Origin: Culex pipiens pallens
Taxonomy: Eukaryota; Arthropoda; Insecta; Diptera; Culicidae
Direction: 5' to 3'
DNA length: 64,000 nt
Assembly (NCBI RefSeq): GCF_016801865.2
Contig: NC_068938.1
Location: 79,201,316 to 79,265,315, forward strand
This document shows positions 29,233 through 41,189 of the stretch, piece after piece; position 1 is the stretch's first letter, and each line of letters opens with the position of its first letter. The notes below the pieces were generated by a model, which ran no database searches, had not been told where the DNA came from, and saw nothing but the letters and a program-made list of their open reading frames with translations. Position numbers and translations under genes: made by a program.

Positions 29233-30330
29233 ATGCTGAGGACGACGTTCGTGGTATTGTTGGCGGTTGGGATGGCGGTGGCTGGTCCGGTGATTCGGAC
29301 GAACAGGAGTGAGAATGATACTTCGAGTGTCGCACCAGCGAACGAGGTCGTGACGGAGTCGTCCAGCTCGGTGGCACCGGAAGTTACGGCAGAGACATCG
29401 ACGGCCACGGCTGAAGCTTCGACGACGACAGCAGTGGCGGTGACGAGCAAGCCAAGGAAGACGATCACGTTCGATCAGCGTCAGCAGGGCAAGTTTAACA
29501 TCCGGGCTGATTTGGAGAACTTTGTGATCGTGGTGGTGCCGTCGTCTCCGTCGGCTGGGATTTCGCTGCTGGATCTGTTGAACCGCTCCGGACAGAAGGG
29601 AGCCCTGCAGAAAAAGAAGTCCGCCCATCGCAAGGGGATCAAGCATCACGGAGCTCAGAAGAAGGCGCATCACACGACGACCCCGGAAGTGGTTGTTCTG
29701 GACGAATCTCACGGTCGCGTTGACAACGAGGAGTTCATCGAAGGTCGCACCCCGTACAGAGTGGACATTTCAGCCCGGAGCAACGACGTCCCAACGGCCG
29801 ACATGCCGTCGCCGATCTACCGCGTAATGAGGCCACTCAACTACGAACAACCCGCGGCGTCCAACATGATCCGCTTCCCGTCTCCGTCCTCCTCCTCCTC
29901 GTCAGGTAATTATTTCGAAGATGGTGATGGTAGTACGGTAGAACGGCAGGCCAAAGCTCTGGCCCCCGGCGCGGAAAGGTTCGACGAGATTAGAACTAAT
30001 ACCGTGTACGCTATACTAACCAACAATAACAACAACAACAACAACCATGGTGGTGATGGGATGATCGGAGCCGATGAAGACGACGAAGATAATTACCTGA
30101 CGTACGCCCAAGAACGGACGTACCTCGACTTACCGCCCTTTCATCCCGCTTCTTCGTTCGATAGCCTAGACGACGGCGAGTACCCGCGGTCGGACGTCGA
30201 CATGGCGAAGCTGCAACTGCAACAGCAGGGTGACGACTTCTCGACGCTGAAGCTACTCGGCGCCCAGGAGCAGTGCGGACCCGACCGCAGGCGGGACAGC
30301 TACGGCGTGTGCCAATTCGTGACGCCGTAA
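29233..30330 (+). CDS. Gene A: secreted protein with FDQRQ motif
   Basis: I do not recognise the family. The protein has 365 residues in one uninterrupted frame. Residues 1-18 are a signal peptide; 25-75 are Ser/Thr/Ala-rich, with one N-glycosylation sequon near the start. The motif shared with genes B and C is at 80-103: F80-D-Q-R-Q84, G86, N89-I-R91, N96-F97, I99, P103. A hydrophobic patch (ISLLDLLNRS) follows at about 110. Next comes a Lys/His-rich stretch (about 124-146), then an acidic, Ser- and Asn-rich middle (an AAC run gives poly-Asn). The C-terminus has a conserved-looking end with two cysteines (QCGP...GVCQF). A GTAATT at about 29905 could be a weak donor, but the frame stays coding past it. 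AATAAA at 30418-30423. Alternative view: cuticular or extracellular-matrix protein; no known domain seen. Confidence 0.78.
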   Translation: MLRTTFVVLLAVGMAVAGPVIRTNRSENDTSSVAPANEVVTESSSSVAPEVTAETSTATAEASTTTAVAVTSKPRKTITFDQRQQGKFNIRADLENFVIVVVPSSPSAGISLLDLLNRSGQKGALQKKKSAHRKGIKHHGAQKKAHHTTTPEVVVLDESHGRVDNEEFIEGRTPYRVDISARSNDVPTADMPSPIYRVMRPLNYEQPAASNMIRFPSPSSSSSSGNYFEDGDGSTVERQAKALAPGAERFDEIRTNTVYAILTNNNNNNNNHGGDGMIGADEDDEDNYLTYAQERTYLDLPPFHPASSFDSLDDGEYPRSDVDMAKLQLQQQGDDFSTLKLLGAQEQCGPDRRRDSYGVCQFVTP

Positions 30331-31048
30331 CACCTCTATGCCACAAAAAAACTCTAGCCCCTAAAACACGCGTATTTATTTTAATTTATTGTAAAAGCCT
30401 CGATTTTCTAAGTGCCAAATAAAGAAAAACTGAAATCTCAACGAAACCGTTAAAGGTCGTTGCTGCTATTGTTCACCCTCCCTGGAGTCTGCTCAAGCGG
30501 AACGTTGGCGCATTCATTTGTGATCTTGATCGGAAGTTTGGTCGCTTAACGCAATTTAAATAACTAATTTCCGAAAAATTGCAAAAAAATAATCACGGCC
30601 ACAATTGATCAACCTTACCCATCAAAACAGATATCATTTCAAGTCTAAACATCACCCCGCAAACATCCATTAGATCGTCGATCCACTCCAAAGAGTTATC
30701 TCATTTGGGGGAGAGTGAGGGGGGAGACTATAAATACATGTGGGTAAACATGCCGGTGTTGGGGTTTGCGGTTGTCGTGACCGTGAAGAGTGCTTTCACC
30801 GAGCGTCCACCACTGACTGTCGCGGAGCGGAGAAATGGGCGGAACGGGAATCCCAACAGAAGTCGGGATGAGCGAAAGGTTTAGTGTTGATTTTTTTAGT
30901 GGAGACTGGGTCGTCAAAAGCAAGTTGTTTGCATTCATTTTCATACTAAAACAAACATGTGTATACTAAAATGTAAAAGTGCCATGGGTCTCCATTAACC
31001 CAGTTACAGTACTATGGAGACGAATGGTAGTTATTAAGCATACACAAT
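30331..31048. other. Gene A 3' UTR and spacer
   Basis: 3' UTR to the AATAAA at 30418-30423, then unique-looking AT-rich spacer. No gene or clear repeat. Confidence 0.5.
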
Positions 31049-32220
31049 TAGGGGAGATGGGGGTAAGACGGCCACCCTAAGGGAGAAGTCTCATAAAATT
31101 TACACAACAGATTATTTTGATCTCAAATTACGTACATATTGTTCTACTACTAGTCCATTATAGAAATGACATAAATTAGTTGGTCTAAAAACCAATTTTC
31201 AATACTTTTCAGCAATTTTAAAAAAATAATTGAAATCGTATATATATGAAATACGCGGGGTAAGACGGCCACCCATGTGGGGTAAGACGGCCAATGCTAT
31301 AAATTAACTTAATAACTTTACTAAATCCACCCAAACACCAACATGGTTGGTTCAACAGACTTCTCTGAACATCGTAACTATTTTGGTTGAAAAAAACCAG
31401 GTTTCAAATGTGAAGAAAAATGCTGTTTAAAAAATTTCATATTTTGGCTCAGTGAATTTCATATTATTGCGACCACATTTTATGAAAAACTATGAATTTT
31501 TACTACAAAACAAACACAATTTGATACAAAAAAAAATTAGTTTGTGTATTTCGATTAGAATAAGTAAATCAAAATTATGTAAACAATATTAAATTAGCGA
31601 TTTTTATGAAAAGTTTGATAGGATTTCATACTATTCAATGAGTTTTGCTATATCACAGTAAAGAATGTTGTCGAAACAGTAGTTAACAGCATTTTGATTA
31701 AAAATGGATAGATTTATTGAAAATGCTTTTCCTTTATCTACAATATGTCTTAATAGTCAAAAACCGTCAAAAATATAACCTATATCAAATAAAATTTAAA
31801 AATTACGGGTGGCCGTCTTACCCCCGGAGGAGGTGGCCGTCTTGCCCCCAAATAAATTATTTTTTTAAACATTTTTTGTAAACAGTTCATCGAATTTTTT
31901 GAACTTTTTCGAGGGACATAACTTCAATTTAACATGAAAAAATATTTGAAGACAGAAAAACATATTGTTATTTAACAAAAATGCCTAAGTTGTAATTCAT
32001 GAAAATTACATCCAGTTTCAAGTTCAAAAATTATTTTTTTTTATTTTGAGCTATTTTTATACTATTTTAAACAATATTTCTGGCAAAGGTGACTCCACAT
32101 GCATTATTTAGCATGAGGAACAGTATTGCTGAACATTTTAGTAATATTCATTAGTATACTTATTAATACAGTGGGGTGGCCGTCTTACCCCGCCTGGCCG
32201 TCTTACCCCCAGCTCCCCTA
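31049..32220. mobile_element. Inverted-repeat element with GTAAGACGGCCA words
   Basis: 1,172 bp with ends TAGGGGAGATGGGGGTAAGA and the complement at 32201-32220. The word GGGGTAAGACGGCCA(CC) occurs at 31059, 31257 and 31278 in forward orientation, and at 31808, 31832, 32175 and 32194 in reverse. The interior is AT-rich and non-coding. It shares its exact layout with the element at 36749-37697. No target duplication could be fixed. Confidence 0.85.
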
Positions 32221-33100
32221 CCATGCGTCTCCATCCGAATAAGTGAAATGACACTCGAATCATTATTCGAGTTATTATTATTATTTGGAGGAGATGCATG
32301 GTTGTTTACAGTATCCATGAAGCGTTTAGGTCATTCCAGCTCAAACGGATCAGCACTCGAAATCAATTAAGATAGTTATTAAACTGTGGCCTTCAAAATG
32401 CAATACCTCGTATACTAAATGGAGAAAATGTATCAATGTTAGAAAATCTATGCAAAATTTTCTCAGGAACGCTATGGTGAGGTTAAAACAATAGTTATTT
32501 TCAATTTGAAAAATAACTGCGTCAATCGTTTATACTTTCAACATTCTTTAAAATTAAACCTTGAATTAAAAAAAATGCCATGGAATTTGCGTTTGAATCA
32601 AAAAAGTGTTCAAAATGCATTTTACACCTGCCCAGTTGCAATCCTTAGTTTTCATAATATCAAAGTATTGACGATATTTTTTGCAGAAAAAAATACTTTT
32701 TGCATTACTGTACAACGGAATTTCACATAAAATCAAAATTGTTGCAGGAAAATGCATATTATGTCTAACCCTATTATGTCCATTTTTATCCATTTTTTAA
32801 TTTTCCCGTGTTCAAAATCTATATCTTGTTTAGTTTTCGTTTGATTGTGAGAAACTCTCTATCTTTTGTCTATTTAGTTTTTTCATGTTTTTTTTTTAAA
32901 TTAGATTGCTTTTTCACATTTTTATTATAAAATAATATCTTTATTATTTAAATTGCAAAACACTACAAAAATTACTGCATACATGTTTTCTCATGAAATA
33001 TGGGACATGTTATTGAAAAACACAGCAAAAGTTGAACCCAGAAAAAAATATTTTTTTAAAAACATTAGCAAAGTTACATAAATAAAGTCACACTTCAATC
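32221..33100. other. AT-rich spacer
   Basis: No gene, no recognised repeat. Short open frames on both strands are not coding in character. Confidence 0.4.
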
Positions 33101-33108
33101 CCTTAAAT

Positions 33109-34337
33109 CAGGGGTGCTCAAAGTTTTTGAATGGCGGTCCCAAATTTGAAATTACATGAGCTTGCGGGCTAAATGGGAAAAAATGTTTGTTTAAAAAATT
33201 GTTTATTTGAAAAATTAAATTACGTTTCTGCAATCTATGGTTATGGTTAGTTTGCAATACGTCTTAACAACCACCGTGGCCTCCGACACTTTAATGATTT
33301 TTTTTGTCTGAAACAAATCAAAAGTTCTCATTTTCAGTAAAGAGCATCAAAAGGACGCACAGATGAACAATTCAAAACATTTTTGAATTTGATTATTCGA
33401 AAATTGATCGAGAATCGATCGAAAAACGGCTTTGTTTACAATTGGTGTACAGAACCTTTTGAAAACTAACCCGAGATTCATCAGCTGAAGTTTTTCTTGA
33501 TTTATGTATTTTTTAACATTTTTGAGGACAAAAAGTTGTATTTTTTCAGCAATTTTGTTAAAAAAACGCTTTGAATTAATTGGATAAAATTTATTAAAAT
33601 CAAAACAAACAAACCTAAAAAAAAAGGCCAAAACAAAACATCCATAAGATTTGCATGCCTTAAGAAACATTAAGGGGTGGATGAACATTTTTTGGCAAAA
33701 AAACATTCGTGATTTCTCAAATATACTGAAAATTAATAAAAGGTATTCAATTGAATGCACATATATTTTCCTTGAAATTTAAATTTTCAATAAAAAAATT
33801 AAAAGGGGTGACACTAACATTGTAAAATTGTACAATTTAATTTTTAAACAAGGTGGAACTAGAACGATGAACCGATGCAAAATGATTTTTAAACAAGTAT
33901 TCCTCTGATTTCAATAAAATATATATAATTTTTTATCTGCCTGAATAAGATTTTAAGTAAACTAGGTTCATAATCTAAATTTAATGAATTCGAATCCCGA
34001 GGTGAAAATTTTCTAAGTGCAAAATAAGTTTGAGGCCCAATCCCTAAGAAATTGATGCATTAAAACTTTTAAATTACTATAGATGTCTGTTTTGCTATTT
34101 AACAATATCTTACTTTAGACAAATTTTAATGGTTATAACTCATTTTCAAAAATCTTAAAGAAAATTCTGACGAAATAACAATTTTCAATCACATTTAAAC
34201 TTTTGGATCAAAGCATGGAAAAAAGCTTAAACTTAACCTTTTTTTTAGAATTATAAAATCAATTTACAGACGGGTCAAAGGGCCATTTTACATGATATTT
34301 CAAAATTGGCCCGCGGGCCATACTTTGGTCACCCCTT
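33109..34337. mobile_element. hAT-type non-autonomous element
   Basis: Ends CAGGGGTGCTCAAAGT and ACTTTGGTCACCCCTT (last base diverged). The flanking 8-bp direct repeat CCTTAAAT at 33101-33108 and 34338-34345 is the hAT hallmark. A Thr/Ile-like box B phrase (TTCGAATCCCGAGG) occurs at about 33990. No transposase is present; the longest minus-strand frame (33347-33760) is low-complexity and not recognisable. Relatives: 37940 and 58660-58960. Confidence 0.85.
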
Positions 34338-34345
34338 CCTTAAAT

Positions 34346-35150
34346 TTTCTTAAATTTGGTTCAAAATTTGATTTTCGGCGCTTTTTTTTTGGCTGGGACC
34401 TCACTAATCGTCACACAAAACATACTGATTTTGGCTAATTAACTACCATGCAAAATTTTAGCCAAACCGGAGCACTTTTGATCTGGATATATACAGGACC
34501 TTGACAACCTTGACATAAACTTTGAATAATATTAGCAACGGCCAAACGAGATAAAAAAAAAAACAAAGTAGATTCAAATTCCTCCATAAGAGTTTCTTTT
34601 TTCAGCTACCAAAATTGACTGCAATGCTTAAATCGAAATCCTAATCTTTACCTATCATCATTTGGCACATCTGATGTTTTTGATCTTTTTTCGAAGCCTT
34701 TAAATTTTGGCAAGATTTTCAAAATTAGCATCACTTTTTAATCGGTGTTGTGTGATTTTTGTACAGTGCGTGTTTTTTTTTTATTTAAAAGTTAGTTTTA
34801 GGTTTATTTTCCCTAAACTCTTTTTTGGAATTTAGTCAGGAATTACTGTTACCATGGCCAAGCAAATTGTGGTATTTTTTCTTTAAATTTTGAAAAACTT
34901 TTTGTTTCTGTACCGTAAACTTTTAGTTTCTGTACCGTATAGAAATTAAATGAATAATTTTCTAATGCTATCAACATTCAAGAATATTTTGGGGGTTTTT
35001 AAAGTCATATAATCATTTTTTTTGTTGTTTTTGGAAACCTCTCTGACTCAAAGCAGTTTTAAAAAGCAAAAAAAAAATGTTGGAGCTTTTTAAAAAAAGC
35101 TCTAGATACGAATGTCAACCAAGTCTCCCCAGCTTCCCCTGCAACTGTAT
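34346..35150. other. AT-rich spacer
   Basis: No gene recognised. A fragment of the CTGGAGTTTTTT small palindrome family lies near 35070-35110. Confidence 0.4.
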
Positions 35151-35480
35151 GCTCATGCAGGTTTGTTCCGTTATAGCCAGAGTACGACCTAGATTTTGGT
35201 GTTATCGCGCGCGCGAACGACTTGCTGACTGCGTCGTCGTCGTCGTCCGTCGCTTGCTTGGACGACGGTCATCGGAGAGTTTGTCCGGCCGGCGTCGTGA
35301 CTTTTTTTTTGCTTCTCTCTTTCACTCTTTCTCTTTTGTTTTTTTTTGTGGTTGATGCTACTGCTAAATAATGACGATGACGATGATGATTATAGAGGGA
35401 ATGGCAATGACGATGTTTGCCTTGGACGGGCAGTCGAGTAACGATCGCGGGAAATGAAATGGGTCAATTTTTGCAATTCG
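35150..35480. other. GC-rich island, possible promoter or non-coding exon
   Basis: A sharp change to GC-rich unique sequence (TTATCGCGCGCGCGAACGAC, GTCGTCGTCGTCGTCC) within AT-rich DNA, similar in texture to the leaders of EPT1 and genes A and C. The open frame across it (35077-35355) lacks protein character. It may be a leader exon of gene B or of an unannotated transcript. Confidence 0.3.
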
Positions 35481-36748
35481 GTGACATCAACACTTTCGTC
35501 GCTTGCGTGGTGTTGGTGGGATTTAAATGGATGTATGTTTTGGGTCGTTTTTGTGTATCTCAAGTGAAAGTTGCTTAAAAAACAAAACAAAACATGTCTT
35601 AAAGTGTAAAGTGATAGTAGAGAAGTATGAAAAAAGATGTTCGAAAAATATGTAGAAATATTTAGTTGGCATATGATCATTATTGTCCACACGCCAGAAA
35701 ACACCATTATCGTTATTATGAAAATCATCGAGATTCACCCTTCTTTTTTCATAAAATTTAAAAAAAGGTGTAATTTGAAGATGTGTGGTCAAAGTCAAGG
35801 GACATAAACTCTATTTTAAGACGATGACTCAGCATTTTTTCACCTGTTGCACGTAAAACAACAGATGGCAGCACCGTGTCACTCCATCTCCTAATGGAGT
35901 TATCTTAAATACCGATGCTTCAAATTCCGTTCAGATTATCTTCGCGTCAACCTATTAACTCTTGAATGCAATTGAAATTCTATCCGCCTTCCAAAAATGG
36001 AATTTTAATTTTCTGCATCAAATGCATTCCGCGTCTTTGTGGTAGATATTTCATGGCTTCTAGACCATCGTAGATGGCTTCATAGCTCCATCCAGTCCAA
36101 GCAAAAAACCTCAAGCTAAAAGGTACTGTTAGTTTCGTTGACCCTTCTGTCCCTCTCTTCCCCTTTGGGGCTAATCGGTAAACTATTTAGCTAATGAATA
36201 GCTGCCGCTGCTGCGTCACTTTGAGGAGGCCTTTCCTTCTTTGAGCCAGAATTGGTCATCAAGAAGTGGCTTTCTTTCCTTCTCTTAAGCTCTTGGGGTA
36301 TCTTAGGTTGCCGCTTTTCTAGGCTATCGAGAAGCGACATAGGCTGATATGCCCATCAGGGAGTTGGCCTGGACCTGTCTGTTTGTCAGCAATCAGCGTC
36401 AAAATACAGTTTATGGTCCCGGTGCGGTGAGGTGCGTTTTTTTTAAATCGCTTTATTAGTCGCAGTTCCCAGAGGAATCGACGAATGTAGGTCATCGATC
36501 GCGGTGGCATAAGATATCCACATCCCGCGTGGAGAACTAGCTAATGACATAATACAAGCAAAACCTATATCTAGTTTGGTAGAAACCGTTGGCATAGTTG
36601 TAGTTCGGTTCAATACCAGAGTAGTTGTACAGAATTTCATTGTTTATTTTCGCAATTTTTAGCAATCTGTAGCAACATTTGAAAGGGCGGTACGAAATTG
36701 ATATTACTGCTTTTCATTACACGCGTATAAATGGGAAGAAGGCAGCGA
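35481..36748. other. Spacer without recognised gene
   Basis: Moderately complex sequence, no repeat identified and no convincing coding frame on either strand. Confidence 0.4.
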
Positions 36749-37697
36749 TAGGGGCAGGGGGGCAGAATGGTCCGCCTAAGTAAAATGTACCGAAAACCTT
36801 ACAAAAACTTACAAATTTATGAATCCAGTGTAGTAGGCTTATGCTTCGGGATGTTCCCTTCAATGTTGTATACTTGGTTGATACAAATTTTCAGCTTAAA
36901 ACTATTTTTGATGCAACTTAAAAAAATGTGTTTTTCGACTACTTTTTCCAGGGTGCGGGGCAGAACGGACCACCTTGCGGGGCAGAATAGGGCACTTTAG
37001 AAAACAAGCCATTTCGTCTAATACAATGTCGAAGGGTGATAAGAAATGACTTAAGTGACCTTTCCAACATAGTTTCCATGAAGTTTGATCACTTTTGTAA
37101 AAATAGTCACTTAACAAAACAAACATTTTTGAAAATAGTGTAAATATGTCGAAATCAGACACTGTTTTTACAAATAAGCGTCAAAACAATTGAAAAATCA
37201 ACTAATGTTGCATTAAACGTGATTTTTGAAGCTACCAGGAGTGAAATAATCAATATAGCTCAAATTTCGCTATTTTTAATTGTTTTTATAAGGCAGGAAA
37301 AGGGTGATCCATTCTGCCCCCAAGGGGATTTTAATTTAACATTTCCACCACCAAGACTCTAAATGATTTGAAGGTTCCGTTGTTGTTTGATTACCTTTGT
37401 AATAGCTCCTGGTAACATTATAAACATTGAACAAACTTTTTCAAACAATCTAACTTTCGAGAAAGCTTATTTAAGAACCTCGAAATAAACAACATTTGCG
37501 TGGTTTTTCAATAAATTTACATTTTTGCTCATAATTTGAAAATTACAATGAATTCAAAGGTCGTTTTCGGTATGGTGATGTTATTTGACGTCCTTTATAA
37601 GACCCTTGCCTTACAGTTGGTCTAAATCCATTCTAAAGCCCAAAACCAAGGGTGGCCCATTCTGCCCCCATGGTCCATTCTGCCCCCACTGCCCCTA
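36749..37697. mobile_element. Inverted-repeat element with GGCAGAATGG words
   Basis: 949 bp with ends TAGGGGCAGGGGGGCAGAAT and the complement at 37678-37697. The word GGGGCAGAATGG(TCC) is found at 36757, 36957 and 36978 forward, and at 37306, 37652 and 37671 reverse. The offsets from the left end (8, 208, 229) and from the right end (10, 28) match those in 31049-32220. Non-coding interior. CAGCGA occurs beside both ends (two bases off on the right), a possible target duplication. Confidence 0.85.
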
Positions 37698-37939
37698 CAC
37701 AGCGATTCCGCGTTGAGGAGCCAAATCAAAAAATGTCGCTGCTCTTGGTACCCAAAAAATGTAATATGGTTGTATGGAAAAAAATAAAGATGTTCAAATT
37801 TAGTGAACATAGCACTTTTTTGGTTCCTTTTGGGGTCCTAAACAACTCCCCAAAGTTTGGAAACGATTGGTTTAGTCCTCACTTTGCGCAAAGCGATTCA
37901 ATTTTCCATATAAGTTTGTATGGAGAAAACCATTTATTT

Positions 37940-38980
37940 CAGGGGTGACCAAAGTATGGCTCGCGGGCCAAATGTGGCCCGCGAGGTGAGTTTTTGTGGC
38001 CCGCGGACCCATTTTGAATGATCATGTAAAATGGCCCTTTGGACCCCTGTAAAGTGATTTTATAATTCTTAAAATTAAGGTTTAGTGATTTTTTTTAGTC
38101 AATATGAATCCAATGATGTATCCATAATTTGATTCTGAATATACCTGGAGTCCATATCTGGAGTTTTTTTTTGAAAAGGTCCAATAAACCAAATTTCCAG
38201 TTTTTGCTTTTTGGATGTTTTTGAAACCGCCTTGAGTCAGGGGTATTAAAAACACCCACAAAGCAAAAACTGAAAATTTGGTTTATTGGAGCTTTTCATA
38301 AAAACTCCAGATACGAAATAGATAATTTGCTAAAAATCCAAAGTGAAAAAATTTCAAGACAGCAAAAATATAAATATTCCATATCATTGGAGAGGCATGA
38401 CGCAACATTTTTAAGGACTTGGCATCAAACTTCTTTTGCCTTTATAAACCGCCCACCTCGAGATTCAAACTCATGTCATTTGTGTTACGAATTGAGTACG
38501 TAACATTTGATTCAGGCTGACCAAAATTTATTGAAATATAATGGATATGGGAGGAATGATTGTTGAGAAATGTCTTTGCAACAATTTATTATTTTGGTTG
38601 CAATTTATTTAAAAATAAAATTACTTTATTTTTCCAAGTATAAATCACCTTTTTAAAAATTGTTCTACAAAAAAATATGTGAAAATACAAGTTAAAACCT
38701 ATTTTTATTTTCATTTAATTTGTTCAACAACGAATGTCCTCAGTCACAAAAGTATCAATCATCCATTTACAAAGTTTTTTTATAACCTAATCTGTCGGTT
38801 AAGGCATGAAAATTGCATGATTTTTGTTTTTTTATGAAAAAAGTGAACCAATTGAATAAAACTGTTGGAAAAAAAATTGTTTTCTAATATTTAAATTACG
38901 AAAATGTAAAAAAATACCTACAATTTAAAAAAAACCTAAACTGATAAATGTATTTTACTTATTAGTAGTTTAAAATTGGA
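37940..38980. mobile_element. hAT-type element, incomplete second copy
   Basis: Starts CAGGGGTGACCAAAGTATGG and continues with GGCCCGCG... phrases that are the complement of the right end of 33109-34337. The other end is not found before the SINE at 38995, so the copy is truncated. A 170-bp palindromic MITE (38157-38325, ends ATCTGGAGTTTTTTTT and AAAAACTCCAGAT) is inserted within it. The inner region 38450-38640 is related to 58660-58760. Confidence 0.65.
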
Positions 38981-38994
38981 ATTTTATTGGAATT

Positions 38995-39327
38995 TTTCTG
39001 CTCGAACCTAGGAGTCCAAAGGCTTGAATGGGGAGAGCACCCAAACCTATTTTTACTCCAAGGAACCTTCCACTCCAAAGTTCGAACTGACGACCTTTGG
39101 ATTGCGAGTCCAACCGCCGCCAGCGATTCCACCGGAGCAGGCTTGGTTGTTTGTACTTATAGCGTGGAGACGACTCCTACACTTGGAATGACTTAACGGC
39201 CTAACAGCAACCAAGGTCGGGACCGACGTTTTACTTCCCCATCCGATGGAAGGTCTGAGCAGATGGTAATCGAACTCATGATCTTCCTCTTACTAAGCGG
39301 ACAGCTTAACCATTCGGCCAAGCCTGC
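38995..39327 (-). mobile_element. tRNA-derived SINE, copy 2 (two tRNA-like parts)
   Basis: Minus-strand copy. The Thr-like head is at about 39260-39327 (loop TTAGTAA). A second tRNA-like part at about 39070-39130 has anticodon arm TTGGACTCGCAATCCAA and box B-like GTTCGAAC. The body matches copies 1 and 3. Two tRNA-like units in one SINE recall the Twin SINE described from Culex, though the spacing here is larger. Confidence 0.8.
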
Positions 39328-39725
39328 GTTTTGGATATATGTAATGTTAAATATTGCAAAGAATCAGGGAAACATATATTCAGATATGAGCTCTTTAGTC
39401 CCAAGACCATCAAATCAGCATATTAAATTACCATAGGACTTTTCATATATTCAGCTGGTTTCTTCGGACCTCAACATTTTTTCCTTAAAAACAAAAAATC
39501 GTGAATTTGTGATATTTTTTTACTAAAAGTTAGGAAACGTCTGGAATCCCAAGCATACTCGTTTGATAATTATTTTCCACCTTTTGAACAATTTTGTTTA
39601 ATTAATCGAAAACGAAACTTCGGATAATCGAGTCTGAACTGTAGTATAATTTCTGTCGTATATATTTTTTTTACCCCACTTCCCTTTGTCGTAGAGGGCT
39701 CATATTTGGCATGAGTTTATCTCAT
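39328..39725. other. AT-rich spacer
   Basis: No gene or recognised repeat. Confidence 0.4.
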
Positions 39726-40245
39726 GTCGACGTCGTCGTGCTATCTTGTCGCACCCGCCATTTTGACGTTCCGAGAAAAACGCGTTTTAATGTTTGACCT
39801 TGAATATTCAAAAACGAGAGCACGCAATGTAAACAATAACAAACACGTTTTGTTTGGCTCACCATTCTGTGCATTGTCCCAAAGTTTGGTTGAAGTTGGT
39901 TGCTGGAGTCCCGAGTTATAATTACAAATGTTTACGGTAGTCTAGCTTGTACGTGCGACAAACGCATCCTGACTTTCCTGGCCTGAAATCCCTTTGGCCT
40001 TTTGTCGCACTTACATCAATTTTCATGGAGTGACAAGATAGCACGACAAGATTGAAACTACTTACATATGTAAAGTGACAAAAGTGCACGGAGTTTTTTC
40101 GGTTTTTGTTGAATATCTCAGGATTGAAATCGAATTTTGGGGATCTGTGATGGTCAAAAGGTGAGGCATTGTGAGCTGCACAAAATGGCGTTCTTAACTC
40201 AATTTGGCCCAAAATGCACGTACGACAAGTTAGCACGATGGCGAC
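39726..40245. mobile_element. GTCGTGCTA element, copy 1
   Basis: 520 bp, starting GTCGACGTCGTCGTGCTATC and ending with the complement (TAGCACGATGGCGAC). An internal inverted copy of the terminal word lies near 40025 (GACAAGATAGCACGACAAG). A second copy of the whole unit is at 61389-61898. No coding frame. Confidence 0.75.
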
Positions 40246-41189
40246 GATGTATGGACAAACAAACGATGAAAGTTTCGTCGAAATTGGAGCACCTCGATAC
40301 GACCTGTTACACATTGGTGAAAAACTCGCTCTTAAATAAAAATTCAAAAATATCAAAAGTCAAATAATGAGATTTTTCTCTGTTATTGAATTTTGTCATG
40401 TTTTTTAAATCCTTGATGTTTTTGACATTTTTGAAATGTTTGAAATTACATAATAAATTTCTATCATAATGTCTCGATCCACGATTGAGATTTCTCGATA
40501 GTAAAATTTCTATCGTAATTTCTCGATGGTAGATCGAGATCTGTAAGATAACGAACCATCAGAAAATTTCAATCGTGATCCCAGAAATTACGATCGAATG
40601 ATTACGATAGAGTGCAACAACACAACGATGATGTGATTTTCACAAGTTTGGTTTACTAGGTATTTTTCGAGAATTAGAACGATTTTTTTCAATAATTCAA
40701 AAATAATTGTTATGTTTCGAAATCCTGCTTGAACCAACCCACAACTCACAGGCCGCTATTACGACCCTTTTTTGCGCCACCAGCGCCGTGTACATAAACG
40801 CTTCAAAAAGAAAGCCCAACAACTCCTGATGGCTCCAAGCTTCGAGAAGAACTTCACATACCTTATTGAACCTTGTCGGAGTGCGAAGAACGGGGACGTC
40901 CACTTAACTCCTCACCAACTGCAGAGAGAAAGGTCCAACGTACTGCGGTTTTTGTATATGTGTGTGTGTACGTACGTGTACCATAAACAAAAAACGGTCA
41001 TTAGAGCGAACGAGAGAGCAAACATAGTGATGGGGAAGATAGTGGGACATGCTGCCGAGTCCCGCGGGAAGCCAACCTGGCGGGATGCTGGCGGTGATGA
41101 TCTTCATTTCGGTACGGGTTCTGGTGAACGCAACATCGCCGCAGCATCGTTGATCGTCGGATAGTTGTTGGAACGAGTAGTTCAGTGCC
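40246..41189 (+). promoter_or_regulatory. Upstream region of gene B
   Basis: 40440-40615 is a short palindromic patch (ATTTCTCGATAG... and complements). From about 40740 the DNA is unique and GC-richer. The 5' UTR probably covers the last 100-200 bases before ATG 41190. An initiator-like AGTTCAGTGCC sits immediately upstream of the ATG; promoter position unknown. Confidence 0.35.

Noticed and set aside
29905..29910. Possible donor (CAGGTAATT) inside gene A
   Set aside because: The frame remains open and protein-like beyond it to a cysteine-containing end; no matching acceptor is required.
35077..35355. 92-codon open frame in the GC-rich island
   Set aside because: Low-complexity Arg/Val/Phe-rich translation from CGT/GTC repeats and T-tracts; no start context or homologous motif.
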